A DNA stretch of 64,000 nt. Origin: Hirsutella rhossiliensis. Lineage: Eukaryota; Ascomycota; Sordariomycetes; Hypocreales; Ophiocordycipitaceae. Each line of letters begins with the position of its first letter. Within the stretch, counting starts at the first letter, position 1. The position numbers and the translations under genes were made by a program. The notes below the pieces were generated by a model, which saw only the letters and a list, made by a program, of their open reading frames with translations, did no database searches and had not been told where the DNA came from. The stretch lies in the NCBI RefSeq assembly GCF_020360975.1, contig NW_025408674.1, positions 2,604,001 through 2,668,000 of the forward strand. The letters are read 5' to 3'. Positions 1 through 12,900 of this stretch are shown one piece after another.

Positions 1-1207
1 CCGAGGGCAGCTGGCTGGTGCCAGAAGGCGAACGAGGGGACTTGCATCTGGGCAAGGCTGGCGGCGAGGAGGACGAAAACGCCGAGGGAGGGGGCGACTG
101 GATCGGTTCGGAGGACTCGGCCGACGACACGGTCGATGACCGGGACCAGAGCAATCTGAGCGGCTTTGTCGTCGATGACGAGACGGCCCAGGAGGAGCCG
201 GGTTATAAGTCCGTGGCCGAGGCGTCCGAGGACGAAGACTCACTCTTGTCCGTGTCTGCCATTACGCAGAAGATGGCAGCCCAGACGCTTGACGAGGTCA
301 AGCCCGCCACGTCGCATGCCTCTGCGTCCGACTGCGCCAAATCCGAAGCCTCAGGATCCGAGGCTGACGGGACAGAAGTCTACTCGGGCTCGGACCAGGA
401 CTCGGCATCAGACTCGGACGACGAGCTGTACTCTGCGGGTGCCACGCCACTCTTTGCATCGGCCAAGATTCGCGAGATCACCAGGCTCTTGCAGGCAGAG
501 GCCCACGAGCACAAGTTCATCGTCTTCTCCCAGTTCACGTCCATGCTGGACCTGGTGGAGCCGTTCCTGCACAAGGAGCGCTTCCGCTTCCGGCGCTACG
601 ACGGGAGCATGAAGAACGATGAGCGTGAGGAGAGCCTGCGGCGGCTGCGCGAGGACAAGAGCGTCAGGGTCCTCCTGTGCAGCCTCAAGTGCGGCAGCTT
701 GGGCTTGAACCTGACGGCGGCGACGAGGGTCATCATTGTCGAGCCGTTTTGGAATCCGGTGAGTCATGCTCGTGTTCCCTTTTGTTCCAATGGTACTGTG
801 GAGGTGCTACGTGGGCGGTGGATCTCGAGGCTAACACCACCGTGCAGTTTGTCGAGGAACAGGCCATTGACCGCGTCCACCGCCTCAACCAAACCGTCGA
901 CGTGACCGTCTACAAGCTCACCGTGTCCGAGACTGTCGAGGAGCGCATCATCGATTTGCAGGAGAAGAAGCGCCTGCTGGCCGAGCAGACCATCGAGGGC
1001 GGCGCCAAGAAGAAGGCCGTCAACCTCGGCCTCAAGGAAATCATCGACCTCTTCAGGCCCGGCGGCCACCACGGCGTCGTCGACGAGCGGCCGTGGGAGG
1101 ACGGTGGCGAGGCCGCCGACGAGCGCGACAGGGCCCGCCAGTCGATGAATATGCTGCGCCGCAAGCCGGCTAGGCAGGAGAATGCCGTCTATGGCCGGAG
1201 GTGGTGA
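1..1207 (+). CDS. SNF2-family DNA-dependent ATPase, C-terminal part (5' end outside window)
   Basis: Partial gene entering from the left edge, read in the frame with codons starting at position 3. Exons are 1-758 and 848-1207, with a GTGAGT...GTGCAG intron at 759-847. The visible part starts with an acidic Ser/Asp/Glu-rich linker. A SNF2 helicase C-terminal domain follows: a motif IV-like block with VFSQFTSMLDL, YDGSM, then CSLKCGSLGLNL and IIVEPFWNP (motif V). After the intron come an arginine-finger block (QAIDRVHRLNQ) and the usual TVEERI tail. This is the Rad5/Rad16/Uls1-like branch of chromatin remodellers, which translocate on DNA and act in repair or SUMO-linked turnover. The subfamily cannot be fixed because motifs I-III and any RING finger lie outside the window. 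Its 3' end faces HSE1. Confidence 0.85.
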
Positions 1208-1785
1208 TTCGCACGTCGAGAGACGGAAGCATGCGTGGCGAAAGGCAAGGGACATGGGACTACGGCTTTTTTCTGGAGGCAGGCGTTGAAAGGGCGGGGG
1301 ACGCGAGGGGGAATAAAGGCGTTTCGTGGTTTTCGCGGGAACGGGATCTCTGGACAGCGCGACTGGTGCTCGCACAGGGGGTTGCGTACATGGGCAACCG
1401 AGGATGGAGCGTCACAGGACGGGTGTCGTGAGAACTTGGCGTGCTCCATTAGACATGACGGCCGCCAGCCAGCCTTGCCGCAGAACAGACAATGAAGAAA
1501 TGTACCAACAAAGAATATGAACTCATAGCCCGCCACTCCGTCCTTGACGGGTTCACCTTGTGTATATGTCCCTGCCCATCGGCATCACCAAGGCCACAGC
1601 AATGTCAATCAGCCGGGGCATTGACGTCTCGTGCTCACAGACCGAGCGCTAGAACAGATTGCTGCTCGAATAATAGACCCATCGTCACCACCCCCCACCC
1701 TCTTCTTCACCCCTCGCCGGCCCGCCGCCATCCGGGCTCTTGCCCACGTACACGCTCTCTCGCATGTATGGTAGCCCGGCGCACA
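1208..1785. other. intergenic, convergent 3' ends
   Basis: 578 bp between the stop codons of the SNF2 gene and HSE1, presumably holding both 3' UTRs. I see no coding region, repeat or RNA gene here; the open frames are short and use non-ATG starts. Confidence 0.6.
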
Positions 1786-2274
1786 CTAGCGGTAATAATC
1801 GCTCGGCGTCGGCGCACTCGGCGCACTCGGCGCCCCGCCGGGGGGCATGTACGGCTTATACTGCGGCTCTCCGCCAGCAGCCTGGCCGCCGGACATGGCG
1901 TGCTGGCGCGCGTCGTACGCCGCGCCGTGGGGCTGCAGCGGCGGCGACGACATGGGGCCGCCGTGCGGGGGCTGTCCCGTCGGGATGGGGGGCGGCGCCT
2001 GGTCCGGGGGGTTGAAGCCGTGGTGGTGGTGGTGCTGGTACGAGGGCTGCTGCGCGTACGACGGCGCGCTGGGGTTCGGAGGCTTGCTGTTGGCGTCTTC
2101 GGGCGCGTAGGCCTGCTGCCCAGGAGGGTGCTGCTGTTGCGAGGGGAAGCTGGCATTGTGCGGCGCCACGGGCGAGTCGTACACCGAAGTGGCCAGCTCC
2201 TGCGCGCCGTACGTGCTTGTCGGGCGCTGCTGGGCGGGTGGCGTCTGGGAGTACGGGGCCGACGGGTTCTGTCC

Positions 2275-2305
<31 letters not shown>

Positions 2306-4080
2306 GAGTAGGGAGCGTAGCCGCCCTGCGGAGGAGGCGACGCGGCCTGCTTTCCGTGCGAGGTGATGCGCGGGGTCTGCTCCCGCAGCGGATACTGCTG
2401 AGGCCCGCCCCCCTGCGACGGCACTTCGGATCCAGCGACATAAAAGGGAGCCGGCGTTCCCTGAGACTGGACATTTGGTGGTGAAGAAGCAGAGGCCTGG
2501 TAATGCTGTTGCTGGTCTGAGAAAGGGAGAGACCAAAGGATCAGCGAAGGAGACCCGGCCGTTGCGGGACAGGTCAAAACACACCTCCCTGAGGCCCTGG
2601 CGGGTAGTAATTTTGCGCGTCATGCGGCGGCTGGCCCTGCATGGGATATCCGCCGGCGGCCGGGGGGTATGCCTGGCCAAGAGGCCCCGGGCGCATGGCG
2701 TACTGATGATAATTGTGCTGAGGCGGCTGAGACATGGACGACTCCAGCAAGGTCTCGTAGTCTCTGCGGGCCTTGATGAACTTTTCGTTCAACTGGGTAA
2801 AGTCGTCTGGCGGGCGCTTGTTAGCCGTGTCGTCTTGGAAAGAAAGGGGGTCAAGACGCACCCTTTTTCTGAGAGTACTTCTCGATGAGCTTGATCAGCT
2901 TGGGCCGTATGGCCAGCGTCTGATGATAGAGCTTCTGCAACCGTTGTTAGGACCATTCTGGCAGCGCTTCTCCAAGGGTAGCAAAAGAGTCGCTCGTCTG
3001 CGTACCGAAATCTCCTCATTGTCCTCCTCGCGCGGGGCCGTGTTGGAGGCACTCAGCAGCGTCAGCAGCTTCTCCACGTTCTTGATCTCGGCAAACACCT
3101 CGGCCTCCATCTGGGCCTCGCGCTGCAGCTCGTCGGGCGTCGGGTCCGTCAACTTCTCGACGTAGTTGAGCGGGAAGATGCCCGTCTTGCCCTTGAGTGA
3201 CCCGCGCCACCAGTCCTTGTAGACGCTCTCGAGCACGGCAATGACGTCGCCCTTTTTGAAATCGAGCTCGCCTGCCTCGGACGGCACAAAGTCGTACAGG
3301 GCGCGGACCCTGCTAACCGTCGCCGCCGTCGTCCCGGCCGGCACTGCGGGCGTCGGCGCAGAGCCCTGCTGGCTGCTGGGGCCTGCCTGGGAGCCCGAGC
3401 TCGCCGGGGCTGCCTTCTTGCGCTCCTCCTCCTGCAGGCTCAGCTTGAGGGCCATCTGAAGCTCGTCGTCCTCCTTCTGTCGGTCTGACTCGGTCAGGCC
3501 TTGTTTCTGCGGTGCGCTCGGCGGCTGCAGCGTCGGGTTGTTCTGCTTTAGCCTGTAGTAGCCGTCGTACATGATGCCGAGCTCGGCGTCGCTGCTGAAC
3601 ATGTCGCTCCAGTCCTTCATCTTCTCCAGGATCTTGGCTTTGACCTGGGTGTGGGTGTTGCGATCGCTGGCCAGCTTCAAGAGGGCGTCGGTGAAGGCGC
3701 GACTCGAGATTTCGCGATGCATGGGCTTGCCGCAGTTCTGGCACAGGGCGTGGGCGAGCTGGTGATGGTGTCATCGGTCAGTCGGCAGTTCTCCTATCTC
3801 TTATGGACTACAGGGGGACAAACCTCGAGAGTGTAGAGTTGCACGTTGGCGTTGCGGTGCGCGAGCCGCTTAATCATGCTCTGGACAGCCTCCTTGGATC
3901 CATTCTGATCGCCGGAGACCTTGTCGCACACCTCGATGATGGCCCCCCAGTCCTCCGAGGTGAGGTTCTCGTCGGTCGCCTTGGCTGCGCAAGCGTCAGG
4001 AACAACATCGCCATGAATGCTCTTGGGCGAGACTCACCGACGACCTCGTCAAAGGGTCCCGCCGCGGCTGCTCGGAACAT
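1786..4080 (-). CDS. hse1: ESCRT-0 subunit Hse1 (VHS-UIM-SH3 protein)
   Basis: Six exons on the minus strand: 4080-4038, 3984-3824, 3758-3006, 2934-2862, 2806-2585, 2516-1786, giving 660 aa. Hse1 (STAM in animals) pairs with Vps27 on endosomes to collect ubiquitinated cargo for the multivesicular body pathway. Domains in order are a VHS domain (about residues 8-145, with the VHS start block KATDENLTSEDW), a ubiquitin-interacting motif (about 164-181, DDELQMALKLSLQ), an SH3 domain (about 219-271, ALYDF..WWRG..G.FP.NYV) and a helical GAT-like segment before a long Gln/Pro/Tyr-rich tail. The 55-nt intron at 2861-2807 has a GCTAACA branch site. A nearer acceptor would leave only 28 nt and add residues not expected at this conserved junction, so it was not used. 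A CAG run at about 2283-2307 encodes polyglutamine. Confidence 0.93.
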
Positions 4081-4890
4081 GGCTGGCCGTCGTTGCAAGG
4101 CTGTCCCTCTCTCTTGCCGCTCTGTCTCTGGCTTCCTCTCGTCTGCTTCAAGGAAGCTCGCTTCGGATTGTGGGAAGTCGGGCGGGTGCAAGTGTGTGTC
4201 GGAAGCTGGCCTTGGTGGTGGTGCTGCGGGCTGAGTTGGTTCGAGCGCAAGGCCGAGCACTTAAGTTACGTCGTCATCCGGCTTACTGAGGTGGGAGGGG
4301 CTCAGCAGCTCCAGGCTCCACAGGCGAACCATGCGCCACAGCCACCTCACATGAGCTCGCTCATTGACAAGAGAGAGACACCTGCTCGTGGGTTTCACAA
4401 GAATATACTATGCCCATTTTATGTTCCAGTCCTCTCTTTTCTAGATTACCTGTACGTCATGTCGCTTCGACGCCTTGCATCGCTCCAATGTGCAGCCTTC
4501 GAGAGCCCATCTTGGCCTCCCCATCAACTACTTTTTCGACATCTCATATACAGGAACAGTTTTCGTTGACCAAATCGTAAGACGGGGCGCAGCGGCTGTC
4601 CAAGAGAAACTCCCCTTGGCTCGGCATTTCCCCTTCCACATCAGAAGTTGGGGACCTGCCGCGTTGCATGAGATAAAACCAGGCCCCAAACGCCAATCCG
4701 ATACCACATGCTGGAATCCCTCGAGCCGCCGACCGAAAGGAAATGAGAAGAAATATATGGAGCCGGAAGGCCGTCTCCACTACTCACAGTCTTCATCTTG
4801 TCAGTCTTGTGTGTCTGCCTCAAGCAGAAGCAGTGTGTGTGCAACGTGGTTGTGGTGCTCTGACAACTTCGCGAGTCGACGGTCGCCTTA
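4081..4890. other. intergenic, HSE1 upstream region and ATG13 3' region
   Basis: 810 bp upstream of the HSE1 start and downstream of the ATG13 stop (both minus strand). It should hold the HSE1 promoter and the ATG13 3' UTR. No further gene or repeat was seen. Confidence 0.6.
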
Positions 4891-7834
4891 CTACCATCCT
4901 CGCCGCGTCGTCCCGCGAGGCTCGAATCCACTTCGTTCCGGGTTTGCGTTGCCCCCGCCCCTAGTTTCTTCCAGGCTTCGTCTGCCGTGAGCGTCCATCT
5001 CTGACAGATCAAACATCAGCGGCTCGCCGCTGACCGACTCATCGTCCGCTCGCCCCAGCCTGCTCACCGAGCCCGTGAAACTACCCCGTGATGATTGCGG
5101 CGGCGTCGGCCTCATCGCCGCCGCCGCTGCCGCCATGCCCGCATAACGGCGTCGCGGGAACGGCGAGCTTGACTGCACAGAAGGCATGAGCCCATCCGGT
5201 GGGTTGCCCTCGGTCGACTCTCGCTGCATCACCTCTGCCGAATCCGAGGGCTGGATTTCCGCCGCCGGCTGAAGGCTGCTCTGGGGGCTGTCGCGCGTCG
5301 ACGGCCTCCTATCCATCTGCATTTGCCTTCCAAGCAAAGTACTCATTGTCGGCGGTTCCCGGTCGTCGGCGCCCAGGCTGATACTTCGATGTGCCGCGAA
5401 TGCTAAATCGGCATCGTCGTCGTCAATCATGGCTCGGCTCTGCTGAGCCACTGAGCTCGAGCGCCGTTGGTATGATCCTAAGCGTGGCGAGAGGGGGATG
5501 TCGATGGCCGTGGTGCCCTCCTGGGTTATGGTGCTCTCCCTGCTTGGTTCCGGCACTGTCGACACCTGCCGACGGCCGCCCCTGGAGACGACTCTGCCAG
5601 TCGTGCTGTAGTCAATGATGGAATTCTCGCTGAGTCTAGAAGGAATGGCGGGAGTGTGCGGCGTGTGCGGCGACACCGGCTTGCCGGGAGAAGTCGACGT
5701 CGAGACGGATGCCGGCGCCACCATTCCGGGCACGCTCGTCAGCTGGCGGCTGGAGGAGCTCGAAGAGCGGTGCATCTGCATCGACGACGTCATCGAGTCT
5801 CCGAGCGCGTTGTTTGAGTCTCTCATAAGGTGGAACTTGGACAGTTGGGCGATGGTCCTGTTGGTGGCAGATTCCCCCCTCTTCGCCGGCTCAAAGCTCT
5901 TGAGAGTCTTCTTGCTATCAAGGGCCTTTAGGAAATCCGAAATGTCATCTTCCTCTGCGTGAAGAGAGCCAGAGCTTGCCGGACCCGGCTCCGCGAGAAA
6001 TCCGGACCCCGGCTGCGCAACAGACGAGGCGAGACTCTGGCGGCCGCTGCTCGACTGTTCCTCATCGCCGCCTTTGCTGGCGCCGCTTCCGGACGGGCGT
6101 CCGCGGCGGTGGGAAAAGCTGCTGCTGTATCGGCTGGTCGATGCCGGACGAGGTGACCCGACCGCGGGCGCATCAGGCGTGCTCGCGGGTGGCCCGCCGC
6201 GTAGCGAAGCGGGCATTCCAGCTGTCAGGGAGGAGCGGTTTCTAGGCTGCGAGCCAGCAGTCAAACCGACCGGACGGCTCAGCGAATGTGTCGATGCTGG
6301 AGACTCTGGATCGAGTGCTCGTGGAATGGGGGACCCAGACAATGATCCAGCTTTGAATGGCTGAAAGGACACCGACGTCCTCCTGGTAGAAAGATCTGCA
6401 AGCCGCGCAGGAGCTCTGGAGGAAGACGGACGGCCCGACACGGGCAACGAGTTGGGGCAGTCAATGCCTGGATTGGTGGGAAACGACGCCGGAGGGGAGC
6501 TCGTATCTGATCCAGGAGGTCTCACAGCTCTTAAGGCCGAAATGGGGCTCGTACCCACCGGTCCGTCCCCGTGGAAGGTCGACAGGCTTCCATATGTCTG
6601 CTGAACCTCGCCCAGGCCGTTACCGCGACGATGTCCACGCAAGGAGCCCACCTCTGCAGTTGGCGCACGCTGCCTCTCTCCGTACGGCGGCAGGGACGGC
6701 TTGAAGAAGTTCTCGTCGACTCCCATGAAGCGGGAGCTGAGCAGAGACTCTGAATCGTCGATGCGGAAGGTGCAGTCATTTCGATAAGTGACGGAAGCAC
6801 TCAGACGGCCGACGGGCACATCGAGATCCCCAAACATGTACTCTGTTACCGGATCCGTGCGCCCATCGATGGATTGCCTCAGCGGGTCGGGACTCGATCG
6901 GTCTGGCTCGGATGTGCGGATTCGGCAGCGAGGTATCAGAGCCGGGTGAGAGCTCTTTGCCGCACTATGGCTGGCAAACTTCCATGCGGGCAGTAAACGG
7001 GTGGTGACGAATAGGGTCCTGAAGAAGACGATGGCCTTTTTATATACGGTGGGCAAGATAGGGCCGAAGTCGTCTGCGGGGCTGGCACTATCAATGGTCG
7101 TCTTCAGCTCGACTCGCCATCTCTCCAAAATCACCTCTGCGTTCTTGCCCCCGGGGCCGGGCGAGTTGCTGCCGCTGGACGACCCCGTAGCATTGAGCTG
7201 TTCCATGACGTCCCACCGTTTGCCGTCATCGTCGAGGATGACGAGGCTCTGGTTTTCCTTGAGTCGCGAGGTATCCAGGTAGACCTCGATGACCATCGGG
7301 GGAGGACGACTGTCGAGGCTGCCGCACGTCTTCCATATCTTGAGCTCATCTCTAAAGTCGTCGATCTCGTCGGTTTCGATTTGGTACTGCAGCCAAGGAC
7401 GTTAGTCAAGATGGCAGACGCCGAGGGCTGGGGAGCAAGCCTTACCCATTTGTTCGTCTTTCGTAAGCCGTTGGCGTTGCGGGTGATCTTGACCTTCATG
7501 CGCGCATCGAGGACGAGTATGGCAGCCTTGGCGTAGAAGTTCTGCGGCGGTCAGATTATTCTGCACCAGAGCGAGCAGGGCGGGTAGGGGGGCCCATGGG
7601 CGGACCTACTTGAACGATTTGATCTAGCTTCTTGATTGATTCAGCAGGAGGCCCGGGAGAGAAGGCCTGCTCGGCCGTCGGAGAGCTCATGAGGTCCCTC
7701 GCCGCCACGTTGGAGCCAGCACGCTGAGCGGTTCCAAGCACGGCATCTCTCTGGTTGTTGGTTCGAGTCTGGTTCGTCTGGGGTGACGAGGCCGGCGAGG
7801 AGAGCCTCGGGGGCGCTCGAGCTTGCTGATGCAT
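4891..7834 (-). CDS. atg13: autophagy-related protein 13 (Atg13, Atg1 kinase complex subunit)
   Basis: Three exons: 7834-7610, 7541-7446, 7386-4891, giving 938 aa. Atg13 is the TORC1-regulated adaptor that activates the Atg1 kinase and tethers Atg17 at the phagophore assembly site. The N-terminal third is the HORMA domain: LDQIVQ/NFYAKAAILVLDAR at about 70-90, then the fungal block YQIETDEIDDFRDELKIWK, then RPPPMVIEVYLDT and ILERWRVEL. The rest is a long Ser/Pro-rich disordered region typical of the family, where TORC1 phosphorylation and Atg1/Atg17 contacts occur, and it ends with a conserved-looking RRSLEE segment. Both introns (68 and 59 nt) have GTAGGT/GTAAGG donors and GCAG acceptors. 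The start is the first in-frame ATG; phases close exactly. Confidence 0.93.
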
Positions 7835-9986
7835 AATGGGTTTGAAGCTCGGTTCTGGTGAAGAGATGGGTCGAGGGGGTGACGGATCGGGTACGGGTTG
7901 TCAGGTGCGGACTGGGGTGTCGATCGAGAACCGAACTTGCTCTTCCATCGTCGACAAGTCTATGCTTTGCGTTGGGGGAGGGGGAGGGGGAAGAATGAAG
8001 CCAAGGTGAGGATGAAGGAGGGCTCTGCCGTCTCGTATGGCGTCGACCAGCGAAGAGGATGCCGGATGGCGGGAAGAGCTGCGAAGAGGTGGAAAATGTA
8101 GGAAGACCGGGGGGGAGGTCAACCCTGCCTGGTGCGTCACGCAGGCGGCAGCCGACCAGGAGCTTGTCCGGGGATTGGCCGCGATCCGCAGTTAAGGCTG
8201 ACTTCGGGCTGGCAGCCGGGCAACGGCGGCGGCGGCGGCGACGACGACCCCGAGGAAGACAAGGCGACGACGCCGCTGGAGCGAGCACAAGAAGTGTTGC
8301 TCGTTGGGGGTTTTTTTTTTGGTTGCACGAGTGCTCGGGCTTTGTCTCCGCCTCGAGGCAAAGGTAACGACGAGGTCAAATGGATATCTCGCTAGCAGCA
8401 GTCCAACAAAGGTACGGAGCCGCTTGGGGCCAGCCAAAGGGGTCCTCGTGACGTGCGATGGTTCAGCCGACGAGGCTCGTCATCGGGCTAGAGGTATCAC
8501 GCAAAGAGAGTTGGGGTTGTCGGCCTCAACCTCTGCGACAAAGAATGATGGGCTGTGGAAAGCATCTAGCGTGCCGTCGGTACGGCAGACGCGGGCGGCT
8601 CAGCAGATGGAGTCACCTGTGGGTACACAAGCCCGGGGTATAGGGGACTTGACCGGCCAGGTACCTTCCGAGCCCGGCCCCACCGTACCAAAGCAGGAGC
8701 AGCCACTACTGTAGGACTCGGCGATGCATGCGTCTGCTGGCCTTTCTTTGCCCGGCTTCTTTGACGTTCATTTGCTCATGGTTTCCCGCCTCCTCAAGCC
8801 TGCCTGGCATGGTAAGTGACTCAGGGTGCTGTCCAGTGGTAGGTGCCTAGGGGGGAGATACCCGGGTACCTCTGGCATCCAAGGCGTGTCTTGCTGAGTC
8901 ATTAAGTAGACCTGTGCTGCGCTGTCTGTAGGTACCGGTACTGCGCTGTTCAAGGCGTCTTCGGAGCCTGTTTACGAATCACTTGTGCAACAACTTCCCA
9001 AGCACAGGACGCTGGCTGACCACACAATGCCAAACCGGCGACGAGTGCTGAGATACCTGCTATCCATGCTACAGTAGGCAGGCACCAAGTGTCCAAAGAG
9101 GGTGTCAGTCTTATCATCAAACTCGAGTGCGGAGTCCTTGCCCGCCGGCCCGCCCCCCGCTGTCTGCCTTTCCTTATCTCAATCTCCCCCTTGTCTAGGT
9201 TCATCCATCCGGGGGCCACCCAATGGTACTTGCACATGTCGTGCTCTCGCCATCTGCTCACACGACGAGCTCCAACATGGCGACATCCCGCTTCGGAGAC
9301 ATCGGCCACCCTAGGCCGCCGCTGTACACTGTACTCGTCGTAGACAGTGCCTCTTGGTACCCCTGGACGGGCACTATGTCCTGCACGTGCGGCATGTACC
9401 TTTGGCGCGTTGGCGCGGCTATCAGACATCAGAGTCTACACCAACAAAAGCCGTTGGGGACGCTTCGTCATCGTCCATTACTCTGCTGGTTGCCTGGCCA
9501 CGTCCGTCCTCGCCTCAATCACCCCGTGCGTGCATTGGTACACTACTGCAGCGCTCGGCTCATTGGTGATGGCGACGCATCGCAAACTTCCATCATCTCT
9601 CCAGGCAGCCAACAACCCTGACTGTTAGCTCGCGTCTTGCTCCGGTCTCTCTTCCCATTCGTCAGACAAACGGAAGCGTCTTTGTGTTTCCCCTCCCTCT
9701 ACCAAGTACAACCATACTCTTAACTTGTTAACTACTCGCCCGACTGACTGGCTGCCCGATTAACCCGCTCGACCGGCTGCTGCCTCGGCCTACCGTGCCG
9801 TTGGCCATATAGACATTTGGCCTGGGGCAAGTGGCAATACTCGTCATGTAAGTTGGCTTACATCACGGTCCAGGTACTCAAGGCCTCTATGCGTCAATAT
9901 CTGCCGGGAGCCTCCGCACCCCTCCGTCGAGGCTCTCGACTGTCTAGCTCTAGTTACACGATACCATCACCACCCGCGCGCACCAA
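7835..9986. other. long intergenic region upstream of ATG13
   Basis: 2152 bp between the ATG13 start and the stop of the Btb3-like gene (both minus strand). It holds CGG/GGC-rich triplets near 8221-8245 and a T run near 8311-8321. Open frames here are short, overlap on both strands, and match no family I know. The ATG13-proximal part is the likely promoter; the rest is unexplained. Confidence 0.5.
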
Positions 9987-12900
9987 TCAGGCCTTGCTGC
10001 CCTTTCCTTTGGCGCTTCTGCCTCGCCGCGAGCCCGCGCCACCGCCTGGCCCCTTTGAACCTTCGCCATCTCCGCTGGCGCCTGAGGGCTCGCCTCCTTT
10101 GCTTCTGCTTCCTCGCCCCTTGCGGTCGCGCCTGTTGTTGCCCGGCGGTCCCTTGTCCTGTTTGGCGAGTCTTCTGGCCTCCTCCTCCTGAGCTCGTTGG
10201 CTTTCTTGGTCCCACCATTCCTGGAAAGCTTGCTCCTGCTGAATCTCCTGCAGTGATCGCTTGGCCACCGCCTCCTTGACCAACTCTCGCTCGCGCCTCT
10301 GTTGCCCGATAATGTCCGCCATGCTTGCTCCCAGCGACGGCTCCGCCTTGCGTGCTGGCGTCATGTAGGATTTGGAATGCGGCACAAGAGGCTTCTTTTG
10401 GTCTCGAGCCGATGGCTCTGACGGTGCCGCTGCTGAGTTGCCCATGCGTCCCTGTCCTGGAAACCTGGTGTCAGGCGAGGCTGTCAGTCTCTGAAATAAA
10501 TGCGGCTCTGCTTCGCAAGTCACGAGCGATTTCGCCTCAACCGCCGCCGCCGCTTCCCCTTGTATTGCCCCAGACGCCAAAGCCTCCTTCAAGGACGTAC
10601 TCGGAACCGGTGATGCCGCCTTCCACGGCGATGGCCGAGTAGCTGGCGCGACCGTTTCCCACGGAGCTTGTTTGGACTTTTCGACTTGCGCGGTTGCCCC
10701 TGCCTCCACCTCGGCCTGCAACTGGATCTGTCTTTTACGCTCCTTCTGCGACATCTTCATCGGCGGCCTGCTGGACGCCGCCACCTCTTTTGCCTGTGCG
10801 GCTAGTCCGGCAGTAAGCTCAGACTGAGAGGATGCCTCCGAAATGATGTCCCTAAGATCCAACTTTGATGTTGGTAGCACGGCAGACGCCCAAGGCCCAC
10901 TGGTCTTCCTCACAGGGGTGCCAAGTGCCGGAGAGCCCATCCCACCCACCTCTTTTCCTCCATGAGCCGAAAGTCGAGGCGGACAAGGGCTCGATGGCGA
11001 GGGCCTTCCTACATCTGCGTCGGCCTTGCCTTTGCCACGCCATGATTCTGGCAATCGTGGGACGCCTCCTACGTCGACGTCTTGATGTGGCTCGAAATCC
11101 CCCATGTCGGGAGAGAAAGGGCTGTTGGCACCAGAAAAGTCTTCCTCATCCATATTGAACACCATGTCCCCCTGAGACCTCTTTGTATGTAGAGTCGGGC
11201 TGGATTGCTCGTTGCGTCCCTGTTTAGAGGTCCGGCGAGATCTTTCAGGGGTCGGCGAGGCAATCGTGCCTTCATCCAAACTTCCACCGCGCATTTTTTG
11301 TGATGAGGAAGCCCTCCTATCATCGTCCTTTTGGGCCAGCTTGAAGGCCATCTCTCTCACACGGCGTTGGCGTTCCTCGTTGACATCTATTACCAGGTCG
11401 GGATATTTGTTGTGCAGCAACAAGTCGGCCCTCCCACCCCGAGCAATGGGAAACCTCGCCAGTTGATTGTCACGGACAACTTGGTCCAGCTCCTGTAGGA
11501 GATCTTGGTCGAGATTGTCGAGAAGGTGATTCTCCAACATGCATTCGAGCTGCAGGCAAATGTATTCTAACCCAGCGTCTTTGAACTCTGTCACTGAGCA
11601 GGGGCTGATTTCGTTGAGAAGGTTGGCAATGTTCCGTGTCGTAGCAAACTTGCCGACCATAGACTGGCAGGCCTGAGATAAGCGGTCCAGCATCAGCTCG
11701 TTGGCAGCGTCCATTACATCGAGAACGAGCTCCGAGAAGTCGTCGATAGTCGGCATGGCCACGTCGTTAAACATCCCCTCGCCAACATCAGCATAGAGAT
11801 GTCGCAGGACGTACTGGAACGTGTCCAATCTGATATGCTTCAAATCAACACTGACTTGCTCTAAAGCGGATGATTCACTGCGTCGTTGAGATAACCATTG
11901 ACCCTGCGATCTTCCTTGGAACAGGCCCTTGAAGAACGGACATCTCTGGCACAGAAGCTGACTGTGCAACGTGACATCTGCTCCGTCGAGCTGGACGGTA
12001 ACATCACCATCTTCGAAAAACGTAGGGTCGGACACGGCGTCTTTCATGTCGGCATCCAGTGAGGGTCCCACTCCAGTCTGCAATCGGGCGGCTGCTTCAA
12101 GCTTGGGCATGTGCAGCCTCGTTGCCATCTTCATAACTTCCGAGCGGACTTGGCGGAACCGGTATGCGTCCGCTGGAGCGTCGCGAGTGTATCGCCACAC
12201 GGGGATGATTGCATCTTGATATACGTACAGCACCAAGTTCAACATGGTCAAGACCTCCACACCGGTCAGAGTGAGGACGCGCTTCCCGTCTATGAGTTCA
12301 ACCACAAACGCATCCGAGAGCGTGGTATCGGTCATCCGCCGGCGGGAAGCCGAAAACGCCTCACGCAGAACGGAGCTCCGCCCGGCAAGGATCCAGCCAT
12401 GCACCGGTATTGAGATGTCTGGTGCTGTCGTACTTCGCACCTCCATATCGATGTCGGCGTGTCGGAAAGAATAAGCCTGCAGATATTGGAGCAGCTCTTG
12501 TTCGAGGTTCACAGAGCGCAAAATCTCACGCGACACTGAACCAGGCCTCTCCCTTGCAATTGCAGCGTCCCATGACTTGCGGGAAGCTTTGACATCGCCA
12601 GTCGGTTCGGAAGCCTTGAAAGCTCGCAGGCACAGGAGGGAACCAACGTCCTCCCAGAGCGACTGCTTGGCGATGCCAATCTCCTGGGACATGACGCTCT
12701 TGTCTCTTCTGACGGCGGCGAACGCCCCAAAGGTGGAGCTCCGCACATTGACGCATCCGGTGATGTAGGGCACCCGTTCAAATTTGAAGTCCTTTTTCTT
12801 GATATCCTGGGACGTGGGAAAGCTCGCGGCTTTGCCCTTGACGCGCTTAACCCTCTTCCAGATGGCGCCGGATTCCGTGCACAGGATGACAGACCCGTGC

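Noticed and set aside
1707..2680. Alternative minus-strand frames of 250-270 codons over the HSE1 tail
   Set aside because: Shadows of the Gln/Pro-rich tail; only the frame ending at 1786 continues the Hse1 domains in phase.
2807..2861. 28-nt intron in HSE1 (2861-2834)
   Set aside because: Too short for fungal splicing; the acceptor at 2807 gives a 55-nt intron with a branch site and the conserved DDFTQLNEKF junction.
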